Below are positions 8,723 to 17,728 of a stretch of 56,848 bases of DNA, in pieces. How positions within the stretch are numbered: position 1 is the stretch's first letter; every line of letters begins with the position of its first letter. A model generated the notes under the pieces. It saw only the letters and a program-made list of their open reading frames with translations, was not told the DNA's origin and did not search any database. A program made the translations under genes and the position numbers. Origin of the DNA: Bacteroidales bacterium (GTDB taxonomy: Bacteria > Bacteroidota > Bacteroidia > Bacteroidales > F082); assembly GCA_017561025.1 (NCBI GenBank), contig JAFZDU010000024.1, positions 1 through 56,848 of the forward strand, given 5' to 3'.

Positions 8723-10213
8723 ATGAATACGATAAATGTTTTTATTGCCGGATCTAAGGAATTGGCATCTCAAAGAATTAAATTGAAATCCCTTATTTCG
8801 GATATAAATCATAGGTATAAAGAGTCGGGGAATGATCATAGTTTGAATGTGGCTTCTTATGAAACATACGGGAACAAACAGGATGAATACAATGATTATA
8901 TCTGTAATAAAGCTGATCTGGTAATATTTGTATTGGATGGTAAGATCGGTCCGTATACAGAAGAGGAGTTTGATATAGCTAAAAAAAGCGAAAAATCTGC
9001 CGGGCGTCCCAAGTCGGTAGTGTTTCTTAAATCATATTCGGAAATAACGCCTGATATAGCTTATATCAATGGAATGTTGAAAAATGAGGACTATTATATC
9101 ACATATGCTAATGACGAGGACCTTGTAAGATGTGTGAAAGAATATCTGGATGATTTCGTAAGTAAATTTGCAAAAGTAAATACATCACAGAAGAAAAAGA
9201 CCGTAATAAAATCAGATTCTTCTCCTTCTTGTCGTATAAAATCCATTTGTTCTGTAGTGGCTGTATTGGCGGCATTGGCAGTTTTGATTTGTTTCTTGCT
9301 TTGTAATAAAAACTCCTCTGTCTTGCTTATCGCAGGAGGAGGCTCCGCAAGAAATTATATTGAGACATATAATAATATAGTATTGGAAACTTATCCCAAC
9401 TCATATCATGTGCACATGCCTAGTGGCAATGCTTGGCTGCTGTTGACAGAGGAGGTTATTTCACAGCAGGCTACGCAAGGTTATATCCCGATATGTATTT
9501 CTGCGAGCAAGGCGAAAGATGAGGATTTCCTTAAAATCACCACCAAAGAGAATTTTTTGAAGTCGGGATCTGTAGTGGCTGTGAAACTAGGTTACGATAC
9601 ATTGGCTATTACTGTAAAAAACGACGATAGAATAATAGATTGGTTAGGACATAAAAGTATTAAAGAAGGAGAGGTATCGTTGCAGAATTTGGCCGATTTA
9701 TTGAAAAACAACGATTCCATAAGTATATTCGCGACCTCTCCTGGCAGCGGGACAAAAACGACCTATATGGACTTGTTGGAAGAAAAGGGCGTTATATTGG
9801 ATGATATGACAGTGAATCAATTTTCAGAATATTCTGACCTTCCAACAGTAAATAAAAAATTCCCATATATACTGATGGGAAGTAGATGCTACAAAATGAA
9901 AGCATTGGAAAAAGATGTGAAAAAATCGGATGCATACGAGTTAAAAGTATATGATGAAGAATATGGAAGAAGAATATATTCATGTAAACCGATTTATGTG
10001 TATTTTATGGCATATAAGCCTAAGGCAACCTCTCAAAAGGATACGAAGATTGTGCAGAAGTATGGCGACGATATAAATGAAAATTTAGTTGTACCAGAAG
10101 AGACAATAAGATTTTTAAAAGACTTGGGCTGTGATTTGCAAGGGAAAATTAACAATAATGTGATAATAAGAAAAACTCATAACTCAATAATCATAGATTT
10201 GGATGAGCTATAA
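8723..10213 (+). CDS. DUF4062/TIR-like domain, membrane anchor and phosphate-binding-protein-like domain
   Basis: The product has 496 residues in three parts. Residues 1 to about 150 (NVFIAGSKELASQR, a Tyr/Asp-rich centre, ADLVIFVLDGKIGPYTEEEF) resemble the DUF4062/TIR-like fold used as an effector or sensor domain. A single membrane segment spans about 174-195. The rest (LLIAGGGSARNYIETYNN..., SIFATSPGSGTKTTYMDLL) looks like a PstS/PBP-II substrate-binding fold, with an SGTKTT anion-loop-like motif. The topology suggests a ligand-binding domain outside and a signalling domain inside. I do not know a named family with this order. The gene ends at a strong bidirectional terminator. Confidence 0.6.
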   Translation: MNTINVFIAGSKELASQRIKLKSLISDINHRYKESGNDHSLNVASYETYGNKQDEYNDYICNKADLVIFVLDGKIGPYTEEEFDIAKKSEKSAGRPKSVVFLKSYSEITPDIAYINGMLKNEDYYITYANDEDLVRCVKEYLDDFVSKFAKVNTSQKKKTVIKSDSSPSCRIKSICSVVAVLAALAVLICFLLCNKNSSVLLIAGGGSARNYIETYNNIVLETYPNSYHVHMPSGNAWLLLTEEVISQQATQGYIPICISASKAKDEDFLKITTKENFLKSGSVVAVKLGYDTLAITVKNDDRIIDWLGHKSIKEGEVSLQNLADLLKNNDSISIFATSPGSGTKTTYMDLLEEKGVILDDMTVNQFSEYSDLPTVNKKFPYILMGSRCYKMKALEKDVKKSDAYELKVYDEEYGRRIYSCKPIYVYFMAYKPKATSQKDTKIVQKYGDDINENLVVPEETIRFLKDLGCDLQGKINNNVIIRKTHNSIIIDLDEL

Positions 10214-10222
10214 TATGTCAAT

Positions 10223-10268
10223 AAAAAAAGAACGACGAAACATTGTGATTGTTCGTCGTTCTTTTTTT
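10223..10268. terminator. Bidirectional terminator
   Basis: A 17-base inverted repeat (arms 10223-10239 and 10252-10268) has A7 on one side and T7 on the other. It separates the converging 8723-10213 (+) and 10288-10605 (-) genes. Confidence 0.9.
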
Positions 10269-10287
10269 ATGTATTTGATGATTGGTT

Positions 10288-10605
10288 TTATGCCAAAACT
10301 TTTTTCAATGAGTTTACCATAAATTCTTCCATGACTGTATTGTTTTCGTCAGCGCTGATTATTGCACGGCAGTCGCTGATTAATGCTTCAAGTTCAGCTT
10401 CGTTTGTGATATGAACTTTTTTGTTTTCCAAGATGCATTCCAATACTTCAGCATCGCTCATCTTGCCAAACATCTTGTTGATATTTTCATAAGCCTCGCC
10501 ACCTGTTTTTTTAATGATAGTCTTTATTTCTTCTGAATGAACATTGCCATCAATGTTAGCTACATAAAGCATAGCTAAAACTTTAAATTCGCTTTTATTT
10601 ATCAT
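10288..10605 (-). CDS. TerB-like small helical protein
   Basis: The product has 105 residues and is predicted all-helical. The N-terminal segment KVLAMLYVANIDGNVHSEE matches the TerB/tellurite-resistance-like pattern (L...Y.A..DG..S..E), where acidic residues may bind metal. It stands alone on the minus strand with its own promoter (TACATTTG, minus strand, plus positions 10654-10661). Genuine Ter phage/stress operon partners are absent. TerB-like domains often act at the membrane in stress or defence complexes, so a link to the neighbouring membrane proteins is possible but unproven. Confidence 0.55.
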   Translation of the reverse strand: MINKSEFKVLAMLYVANIDGNVHSEEIKTIIKKTGGEAYENINKMFGKMSDAEVLECILENKKVHITNEAELEALISDCRAIISADENNTVMEEFMVNSLKKVLA

Positions 10606-10653
10606 GACTTATTTTATTTTGGATTATAAATTAATTGCAAATAATTGAATGCA

Positions 10654-10661
10654 CAAATGTA
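10654..10661 (-). promoter_or_regulatory. TAnnTTTG promoter of the TerB-like gene
   Basis: Read on the minus strand the sequence is TACATTTG, about 50 bases upstream of the start codon at 10605. Confidence 0.45.
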
Positions 10662-10750
10662 GAGAAAAAAATTAAATATGAAGATGAATTATTGAAAAAA
10701 ATATTAATATATATGGATGCTTAAATTGTAATTTAATGAATTATTATTTT

Positions 10751-10758
10751 TAAATTTG
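10751..10758 (+). promoter_or_regulatory. TAnnTTTG promoter of the TPR-TIR pair
   Basis: TAAATTTG lies 43 bases before the ATG at 10802. Confidence 0.55.
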
Positions 10759-10801
10759 CAATATTTTTTCAATCATAATTACATATTAAAAAATCATCGT
10801 T

Positions 10802-13225
10802 ATGAACTGTAAACAATTAGTCTTTGCATTTTGTTTTGTGATGTCTACATTTTTATGTAATGCACAGAGCAAAGAACAGGAAGGTTTGGTCAAGACAAGA
10901 GGCCGTCTCGACAGAGAAGGTAAAGTTATTCCAGGAGTCGCATTGCCAGATGCGTCCGTTATTTTGAAAGGTGGCAATTCTACGGTTAGTGAGAAAAACG
11001 GTGAGTTTTCAATTTTAGTTCCGACAGAGAAATATTATCTTCAAAGTGTTCAGAAACAAGGCTATGAAATTGTTGACCAGGATGTGCTTTCCAAACAATA
11101 TGCGTATTCTAAAAATCCGTTAGTTATTGTGATGGAAATGCCTCAGCAGCAGTTTGAGGACGAACTTGCTGCTGAACGCAAGATACGTCGTACTTTGACA
11201 CGTCAGCTTCATGAGAGAGAAGATGAGATAGAAAGACTGAAAGAAGAAAAGAAAATAAGCGATGAAGAATACCGTCAGGCATTGAATAAATTGTATGACG
11301 ACACGGAAAATAATGAAAAGCTGATAAGCGATATGGCAGAACGTTATTCAAAGATAGACTACGACTATCTTGATGATTTTTATGTTAAGGTCAGCAATTA
11401 TATCTTAAACGGTGAACTTACCAAAGCTGATTCCATGCTGAATACTAGAGGAAATATCGATAGTGATATAGAAAGTCTCAATCAGCTTAGGGATGCGAAT
11501 GCAAAAGAAAGAGCGGAGCTGAGCAAAAGGCAGAAGAAGTTGAAGAAGAGTGAGGCTATGGCACAACACCAAATGGAAGACATCGCCCAAAGATGTTACA
11601 GTAAATATGAAATCTTCAAGATGCAGCATCAGAATGACTCAGCATTATATTATCTTGAATTGAGAGCAAGTCTGGATACAATGAATGTGGAATGGATGTT
11701 GGATGCTAGTAGTTATGTCCGTAAATATTTTGTTGATTATGATAAGGCACTGGTTTATTGTGATAAGGCTTTGAAAAGTGCGATAGAACAAAATGGTGAA
11801 AATAGTGAACAAACCTCAATCGTGCTAAATGAGATGGGGTTAGTTTATAGTGGAATGGTTGAATATGATAAGGCTATTGAGTTATATGAAAGGGCTTTAG
11901 ATATTGCCAAAACAATATATGAAAATGATACTTTACAATATTATGAGATTTATAATAATATAGGGACAATATATGGTGAAAAAAATGAATATGATAAAGC
12001 TTTAGAATTTTTCTTTGTGAATTTAAAAGTTAGTAATGATAGTTCGATGTCTGCATGTTATAATATAGCAGCAACATATAAAATTCTTTCTGATTATGAA
12101 AAGTCTATGGAATATTATGATAAATTGTTAAGAATGATTCGTGAGGAAGATAAATTGGAATATTCTGTATATTATGGAGGTTTGGCTGAATTATATTCTA
12201 CACTAGGAAAAAAGGATGAGGCACTAGAATATTTTAATAAATCAATTAAAATATTGGAAGATAATATGTTGGAGTGTCATCCAAGTATGGCGACATTATA
12301 TAATAATATGGCAGGGCTATATTTTTCTTATGGTAATTATGAACGTTCATTGGAATATTTTACAAAATCTGTAACTATTTTGGAAAAAATGTTGGGAAAA
12401 CTTCATCCTAAATCGGCTACGTTGTATAATAATATGGCAGTGTTGTGTCAAAAATTGGGTAATTATGATGATGCAATAAAATATTTACAAAAGGCATGTG
12501 AAATCCAAGTTGTTAGATTGGGTTGTGAAAATACATCATATGCGACAGGTCTTAATAATATAGGTGCAATGTATTTGTTTAAAGAAGAGTATGATATGGC
12601 ATTGGAATATATTTTAGAAGCTTTAGAGATAAGAGAAAAACTATTAGGAATTTATAATATTAAAACAGCATCAACTTATGAATTGTTAGGTGGATTGTAT
12701 GATAAAAAAGGTGATAAAGATTTAGCTTTAGAATATTTTATAAAATCATTGGAAGTAAGGAAATGTATATTAGAGCATGACCATATTTCGATTTCTAATT
12801 CGTATAACAATATTGCTATGATATATGACAGTAGAGGTGATTATAAGCAGGCTTTGGATTATTTGTTTAAAGCGTTGCATATTAGAGAAAATAAATTAGG
12901 GATAGATAACGATAAAACTTTAGTTGTATGTAATAATATAGGTACTGTTTATTTATCAATGGGGAAGTATGATGATGCAATGGAATATATGCAAAGAGTG
13001 TTGGTTGGATGGACTAAAATATTTGGAGAAACTCATCGAAATGTGGCTGGTATTAATGTAAATATCGCAAAAATTTATTTTGAATTAGAAGATAACATAA
13101 AATCATTAGAATACTATCATAAAGCATTGGTAATATTATCTTTGTATTATGATGAAGATTACGAAAAAATAGTTGAAGTAAAGGAGAAAATCAACGAAAT
13201 AACCGCTAAACTTAACAAAAACTAA
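10802..13225 (+). CDS. Exported tetratricopeptide-repeat protein
   Basis: The product has 807 residues. A signal peptide (FCFVMSTFLCNAQS) is followed by a short carboxypeptidase-regulatory-like beta domain (about 25-115, PDASVILKGG...GEFSI) and a long charged coiled coil (about 118-270, ERLKEEKKISDEEY). About a dozen 40- to 42-residue TPRs of the kinesin-light-chain/TPR_12 type follow (repeated YNNMA.LY...GNY..ALEYF.KSL.I). The protein is therefore an extracytoplasmic protein-binding scaffold. Its stop codon directly precedes the ATG of the membrane TIR protein, implying translational coupling, so the two probably act together. The TPR array is visibly more AT-rich than the N-terminal third. 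Confidence 0.85.
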   Translation: MNCKQLVFAFCFVMSTFLCNAQSKEQEGLVKTRGRLDREGKVIPGVALPDASVILKGGNSTVSEKNGEFSILVPTEKYYLQSVQKQGYEIVDQDVLSKQYAYSKNPLVIVMEMPQQQFEDELAAERKIRRTLTRQLHEREDEIERLKEEKKISDEEYRQALNKLYDDTENNEKLISDMAERYSKIDYDYLDDFYVKVSNYILNGELTKADSMLNTRGNIDSDIESLNQLRDANAKERAELSKRQKKLKKSEAMAQHQMEDIAQRCYSKYEIFKMQHQNDSALYYLELRASLDTMNVEWMLDASSYVRKYFVDYDKALVYCDKALKSAIEQNGENSEQTSIVLNEMGLVYSGMVEYDKAIELYERALDIAKTIYENDTLQYYEIYNNIGTIYGEKNEYDKALEFFFVNLKVSNDSSMSACYNIAATYKILSDYEKSMEYYDKLLRMIREEDKLEYSVYYGGLAELYSTLGKKDEALEYFNKSIKILEDNMLECHPSMATLYNNMAGLYFSYGNYERSLEYFTKSVTILEKMLGKLHPKSATLYNNMAVLCQKLGNYDDAIKYLQKACEIQVVRLGCENTSYATGLNNIGAMYLFKEEYDMALEYILEALEIREKLLGIYNIKTASTYELLGGLYDKKGDKDLALEYFIKSLEVRKCILEHDHISISNSYNNIAMIYDSRGDYKQALDYLFKALHIRENKLGIDNDKTLVVCNNIGTVYLSMGKYDDAMEYMQRVLVGWTKIFGETHRNVAGINVNIAKIYFELEDNIKSLEYYHKALVILSLYYDEDYEKIVEVKEKINEITAKLNKN

Positions 13226-14359
13226 ATGTCTCAAAACTTTAAATACTACGCCTTCATAAGCTATAACTCACGTGATGTGAAGTGGGGCAAGCGTCTGCAG
13301 CGTAAGCTGGAACATTATCGTATGCCTGCTACCTTATGCAGTGAACGAGGTTGGAATCGTACTCCTATAAAGCCAGTGTTCTTCGCTCCGACGGATATAC
13401 AGCCTGGCGGACTGACAGCTGAACTGCAGGAACGTTTGAAATCTTCTCGTAATCTGATAGTGATATGCTCGCCTAATTCAGCTCAATCAAAATGGGTTGG
13501 AGATGAAATAGAGTTTTTCCATTCGCTTGGGCGTACTGACAATATTCATTTTTTTATAATTGAAGGAAAACCAAATAGCGGTGACGCCGCTACGGAATGT
13601 TTTAATCCTAAAATTAAGGAACTGGGAATACCAGAGATTCTTGGTGCTAATATCCATGAACATGTATATGCACTGCCATGGCTTAATAAAGAAAGGGCTT
13701 TCGTCCAGATTATATCAAAGCTGCTCAACGTTGAATTCGATAGCATCTGGAATCGTCATCGTAGGCAACTGGTCCAAAAAGTATCTTCGGTACTGTTGAT
13801 GACATTGTTTGTTGTAGCTGCAATGGTACAGATGTATATAGCTAATCAACCTATTGATGTTAGAATGTTTCTTAATGAAAAGTCGGTGCATAATGCGAAT
13901 CTCCCTCCTTTGAAAAATGCATCTCTTACAATGTATCTGGAAAATGAGAAAAAGACAGATACTATTCATTCTATAAATGATAGTGTCTACTTTAAAAATA
14001 TTCCTCATCGTTATCTTGGCGAGGAAGTGAAGTTGAGTTTTGAATGTATGGATTTCATTAGTATCGACACTTCTATGATTCTTTCTGAAAATATGAGTCT
14101 GGACATATGTAGAGATCCAGAAACATATGGAAGTTTGTCTTTTAAAATATGGAGTCAGGCAACATCTTCATTGGCAAAAGATGTTGATATTATAATAGAA
14201 GGACAGAAACTAGAACCAGACACATCAGGACTGTATTCATTATTTCTACCTTTGGAAAGGCAGAGGGAGAAGTATAAGGTTATTTCCTCTAAGCCTTTGC
14301 TTAATGATACCATATATATGCCGTGTGGAAAAAAAGTGTTCCTACATATTGAAAAATGA
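13226..14359 (+). CDS. Membrane-anchored TIR domain protein with extracytoplasmic beta domain
   Basis: The product has 377 residues. Residues 1 to about 170 form a TIR-type domain: YYAFISYNSRDVKWGKRLQ, FFAPTDIQPGGL, and SPNSAQSKWVGDEIEFF, where Glu94 takes the catalytic Glu position. A single membrane segment (about 186-209, VSSVLLMTLFVVAAMVQMYI) is followed by about 165 residues of beta-rich sequence on the far side. There is no gap between this start codon and the stop of the TPR gene. The arrangement suggests that the exported TPR protein contacts the outer part and the TIR domain acts inside. Whether the TIR makes a nucleotide signal or only binds partners cannot be read from sequence. 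Confidence 0.8.
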   Translation: MSQNFKYYAFISYNSRDVKWGKRLQRKLEHYRMPATLCSERGWNRTPIKPVFFAPTDIQPGGLTAELQERLKSSRNLIVICSPNSAQSKWVGDEIEFFHSLGRTDNIHFFIIEGKPNSGDAATECFNPKIKELGIPEILGANIHEHVYALPWLNKERAFVQIISKLLNVEFDSIWNRHRRQLVQKVSSVLLMTLFVVAAMVQMYIANQPIDVRMFLNEKSVHNANLPPLKNASLTMYLENEKKTDTIHSINDSVYFKNIPHRYLGEEVKLSFECMDFISIDTSMILSENMSLDICRDPETYGSLSFKIWSQATSSLAKDVDIIIEGQKLEPDTSGLYSLFLPLERQREKYKVISSKPLLNDTIYMPCGKKVFLHIEK

Positions 14360-14360
14360 T

Positions 14361-14368
14361 TATATTTG
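14361..14368 (+). promoter_or_regulatory. TAnnTTTG promoter of the PrsW-like gene
   Basis: TATATTTG starts two bases after the TIR stop codon and about 42 bases before the ATG at 14410. Confidence 0.5.
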
Positions 14369-14409
14369 GATTATCATTCATCGAATAAATAAATTGTAAA
14401 AACAAAACC

Positions 14410-15174
14410 ATGACAGTTACTCTTCTAATCACAGCATTACTTCCAGTATTAATTTTATTGTTGTATATCTATCGTAAAGATAAGATGCAACCAGAACCTA
14501 TAGGCCAGATTGTTAGAGCGTTCTTGCTTGGTCTGTTGACAGTGCCATTGTCGTTTTTGGTATCTGTGCCATCTGAGATGATAGGCTTGTATTCTGATGA
14601 TGTATATACTGTAATGGATGCTTTTAAAATCTCGTTCTTTGGAGCTGCCATACCGGAAGAAGCAGCCAAGCTCTTTGTATTATGGCTAGTGGTTAGAAAA
14701 AACAAATACTTCGATGAGAAGATGGACGGTATCGTATATGCAGTATGTGTCTCAATGGGTTTTGCGGCATTCGAGAATGTGCTGTATCTGGTCGATAACA
14801 TGGATTCTTTTATGCAGGTCGGCATTTCCAGAGGCCTGACCGCAGTGCCGGGACATTTCTGCTTCGGAGTAGTGATGGGCTACTATTACTCGCTGGCAGC
14901 CTTCGAAGGCAAAGACAGAAAAAGAAACAGAACGCTAACTATAGCAGCTCCTGTTATAGTACATGGAATTTATGACACCATCCTCTTCGCTGCAACTGTG
15001 CTTATTGATAAACACCTTGAAATAAGTGAAACTCTTGCAGGACTCATCTCAATAGTCTTCGTCGTTGGATTCATCTACTTCTGCTTCAAGATGTGGAAGT
15101 TCGGAAGCCTTAAAATCAAACAGCATATAGCTGATGATAAAGTGACACGACTTTTTTTAGACAACAGTCAATAG
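14410..15174 (+). CDS. PrsW-family intramembrane metalloprotease
   Basis: The product has 254 residues with about seven hydrophobic segments. It carries the family's conserved motifs in order: AIPEEAAKLFVLW (EExxK), GFAAFENVLYL (FExxxY), VPGHFCFGVVMGYY and IVHGIYDTILF (the H and HG.YD histidines). PrsW proteases cleave membrane-anchored anti-sigma factors in Firmicutes, but relatives in other phyla have unknown substrates. No anti-sigma factor gene is adjacent; the membrane TIR protein just upstream or other single-pass proteins nearby are possible partners only by position. Confidence 0.85.
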   Translation: MTVTLLITALLPVLILLLYIYRKDKMQPEPIGQIVRAFLLGLLTVPLSFLVSVPSEMIGLYSDDVYTVMDAFKISFFGAAIPEEAAKLFVLWLVVRKNKYFDEKMDGIVYAVCVSMGFAAFENVLYLVDNMDSFMQVGISRGLTAVPGHFCFGVVMGYYYSLAAFEGKDRKRNRTLTIAAPVIVHGIYDTILFAATVLIDKHLEISETLAGLISIVFVVGFIYFCFKMWKFGSLKIKQHIADDKVTRLFLDNSQ

Positions 15175-15250
15175 ACTTTGCTGCACAAAGCCAACAGCCT
15201 TAGTTCAAAAAAATAATTCATCATTCCTAATTCATCATTCCTAATTTTTA

Positions 15251-15258
15251 TATCTTTG
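15251..15258 (+). promoter_or_regulatory. Promoter of the cobalamin riboswitch transcript
   Basis: TATCTTTG sits just upstream of the riboswitch P1 strand. Confidence 0.6.
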
Positions 15259-15259
15259 C

Positions 15260-15425
15260 AAACGATAAATGGTGTCCGTAAGGACTCAATAGGGAACCGG
15301 GTGTGATTCCTGGACAGTTCCCGCTGCTGTGATCTCTAACAGCGTCCGGCATTATGTCACTTTCTTTTCCACAAAAGATGGGAAGACGCCGAACGTAAGG
15401 AGTAAGTCAGAAGACCTGCCGTTTA
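15260..15425 (+). promoter_or_regulatory. Cobalamin (B12) riboswitch
   Basis: The core matches the cobalamin aptamer: GGGAACCGGGTGTGATTCC near 15292, then CCCGCTGCTGTGATC and the B12 box GTCAGAAGACCTGCC near 15406-15420. P1 can form between AAACG (15260) and CGTTT (15420). About 200 bases lie between the aptamer and the btuB start. They hold a CTTTCGGG/CCCGAAG pairing (about 15513 and 15570) that may be part of the expression platform, plus short 'ACAAGACTACAAG' repeats. Confidence 0.92.
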
Positions 15426-15632
15426 TTATGAAGACTACAAGTCTACAAGACTACAAGCATGACAAAAAACGCTTGTTGACTTGTTGGCATGTTGTCTTGT
15501 GGACTTAAAAAAAGACTTTCGGGATAAGAGTCTGTCGTAACATAAAAACAGTCATCGACGAATTTTTACCCGAAGTTTATTTTAGGAGTTCAGGAGTTCT
15601 ATAATTATGAATTATGAATTATAAATTATGAA

Positions 15633-17624
15633 TTGACGTTTCGTCGACTGTTATTAATATTACCGATTCTCTTTGCGCTAAACATCTCATCATTAGCGCA
15701 GAATGATACCATCATGCTCGAGTCGGTGGAGGTGAGTGCGTCATATATGTACGGCAAAGCGACTAAAGAGTCGATGGAACGTAAAATCGACACTGCTGTC
15801 ATCAATCGTCTGCAGACTCGCACTCTGTCGCAGCTGCTCATACAGCATTCGCCTGTGTTTATCAAGACCTACGGCCCGGGAAGCACTGCCACAGCCTCAT
15901 TCCGCGGCACTACAGCAAGTCATACTCTGGTGCTGTGGAACGGATTCCAACTCAACACCCCGACATTGGGTGAGGTGGATTTCAGCACCATACCTGTCTT
16001 CTTCACCGATGAGATATCTCTCCAATGGGGAAGCAAGACTTCTGCCAACAGCGGCGGCCTAGGCGGAACTGTCAACATCGCTAACAAACATAAATTCAAC
16101 GAAGGAATGATACTGGATGTGAAGCAGACTTACGGCAGCTTCAACACCTGGGGCTCTTATGTTAATCTGGGTTATTCCGGAAATAAATTCATAGCACGAC
16201 TGAAGGCATATCGTAATTCCAGCGATAACGACTTTACATATAACAATATAGCTACAATACCTCATCAGGAGATGCAACAGAAAAACGCCGACTTTGTGGA
16301 TTATGGCGTCATGCCAGAACTGCATCTGCGCATGAAGAAGTCAACGCTGAGCCTGGTGTCGTGGAACCAATGGAGCCATAGAAACTATCCGCAGATAATG
16401 CCTAATGTGTTCAACAATACCAAGGAGTATGCCGACAACAACTTCTCTCGTAACATGATTTCATACAAGACATACTGGAACTCTGGCAGGGTTGAGCTTA
16501 AATCGGCTTACTTCCATGAAATACAGAAATATTTCCTTGAGACTTATACATCTAACGATTATCCTGTAACACAAAATAACTCACTGAATGAATCTGATGT
16601 CTTCAGACAAATCGTTGACTTGCAGCAGGATTTGTATAAGTCATGGAAACTGTATGCTAAGATTCAGTACGATTACGAAAAAGTGAAGTCGTCAAATTAT
16701 TCCCCGATGCCTGAGCTTGCCGAAGGCGGACTCGTGGGATCGGCGATTTCGACAGGCTCAACCACCGGTTGTAAAAAAAGAAACATACTTTCTTTTTACG
16801 CTGCCGTCGATGGCAAGATTTATAAGGATCTGGATTTGAGACTGACATTGCGTAACGACATCGTAAATGAAAAATCTGAAGGATTCTTCCCTACAGCGAC
16901 TATGGTATATCGCCTTCCTTTTGTCAAGGGCCTGAATTTCAATATGGGCTATAGCCATAACTATAGAAACCCTAGCCTGAATGATATGTATTGGAACCCT
17001 GGCGGTAACGAGAATCTCAAATCTGAAAAAGGAAAGACTATCGACTTTGACGTCAATTACTCTTGTGAGAAAAAATTCTTCAGCCTTGACATGAGGGCTG
17101 GACTGTATTATTCAAATGTGAAAGACTGGATACAATGGGTTCCGACAAATTACCGCTACTGGACACCTAAGAACGTGTCTGATGTCTTGGCGCGCGGACT
17201 GGAACTGCATCTCAAGGCCGATTACAGATATGCGTTATGGATATTATCCTTGTCTGCTAACTATGTATATAGTCACACTACAGACGAAAGTGAATACGCT
17301 CAGCAATATGGTTCTGACGGAAAACAGTTGATATATATTCCTATGCATCATGCCAATGCTTTCGCAGAAGCTAAATGGAAAACATGGAACATGACATATT
17401 CGATGGAGTTTACAGGCAAACGCAAGACCAGCATGAACGAGGATGATTTCTTCGCCTTCGACCTGCCTTATTATATGCTGCATCATGTTACTTTGGGAAA
17501 GCAGCTGGACAAATTCAGATTGGAATTCAGAATCAACAATATAACTGATGAAGAATATCAGACCGTCCTATGGCGTGCTATGCCTGGACGCAGCTATGAG
17601 ATTTATTTAGAATACAAATTATAA
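15633..17624 (+). CDS. btuB: BtuB-like TonB-dependent cobalamin receptor
   Basis: The product has 663 residues. No in-frame ATG precedes the TTG at 15633, which gives a signal peptide (LLLILPILFALNISSLAQ), so TTG is taken as start. A plug domain follows (SQLLIQHSPVFIKTYGPG, ATASFRGTTASHTLVLWNG, GGLGGTVNI) and a 22-strand-type barrel ending in an aromatic C-terminus (YEIYLEYKL). The upstream riboswitch and downstream btuG assign it to vitamin B12 or cobamide import across the outer membrane. Residues about 359-379 (16707-16768) are encoded by a copy of an intergenic palindromic repeat, inserted in frame in the barrel region and probably exposed in a loop. No separate TonB box is obvious near the N-terminus. 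Confidence 0.9.
   Translation: MTFRRLLLILPILFALNISSLAQNDTIMLESVEVSASYMYGKATKESMERKIDTAVINRLQTRTLSQLLIQHSPVFIKTYGPGSTATASFRGTTASHTLVLWNGFQLNTPTLGEVDFSTIPVFFTDEISLQWGSKTSANSGGLGGTVNIANKHKFNEGMILDVKQTYGSFNTWGSYVNLGYSGNKFIARLKAYRNSSDNDFTYNNIATIPHQEMQQKNADFVDYGVMPELHLRMKKSTLSLVSWNQWSHRNYPQIMPNVFNNTKEYADNNFSRNMISYKTYWNSGRVELKSAYFHEIQKYFLETYTSNDYPVTQNNSLNESDVFRQIVDLQQDLYKSWKLYAKIQYDYEKVKSSNYSPMPELAEGGLVGSAISTGSTTGCKKRNILSFYAAVDGKIYKDLDLRLTLRNDIVNEKSEGFFPTATMVYRLPFVKGLNFNMGYSHNYRNPSLNDMYWNPGGNENLKSEKGKTIDFDVNYSCEKKFFSLDMRAGLYYSNVKDWIQWVPTNYRYWTPKNVSDVLARGLELHLKADYRYALWILSLSANYVYSHTTDESEYAQQYGSDGKQLIYIPMHHANAFAEAKWKTWNMTYSMEFTGKRKTSMNEDDFFAFDLPYYMLHHVTLGKQLDKFRLEFRINNITDEEYQTVLWRAMPGRSYEIYLEYKL
16707..16768 (+). 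repeat. Palindromic 'CTGAGC.TG.CGAAGG' element inside btuB
   Basis: It matches the intergenic copy at 17647-17702: both open with ATGCCTGAGC and end with a TTTCGACA.GCT.AAC.ACCGG arm. The two arms are inverted repeats. It is translated in frame as part of BtuB. Confidence 0.85.
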
Positions 17625-17646
17625 AAGACAACGGATTTTGTCCACA

Positions 17647-17702
17647 ATGCCTGAGCCTGTCGAAGGCAAAAACTTTGGCGTTTCGACAAGCTTAACGACC
17701 GG
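17647..17702 (+). repeat. Palindromic 'CTGAGCCTGTCGAAGG' element between btuB and btuG
   Basis: The inverted arms are CCTGAGCCTGTCGAAGGC and GTTTCGACAAGCTTAAC. Related sequences occur at 16707-16768 and 53889-53937. It fills the btuB-btuG gap. Confidence 0.85.
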
Positions 17703-17728
17703 AACTGTTGACATTAAAAAGAAAAACT

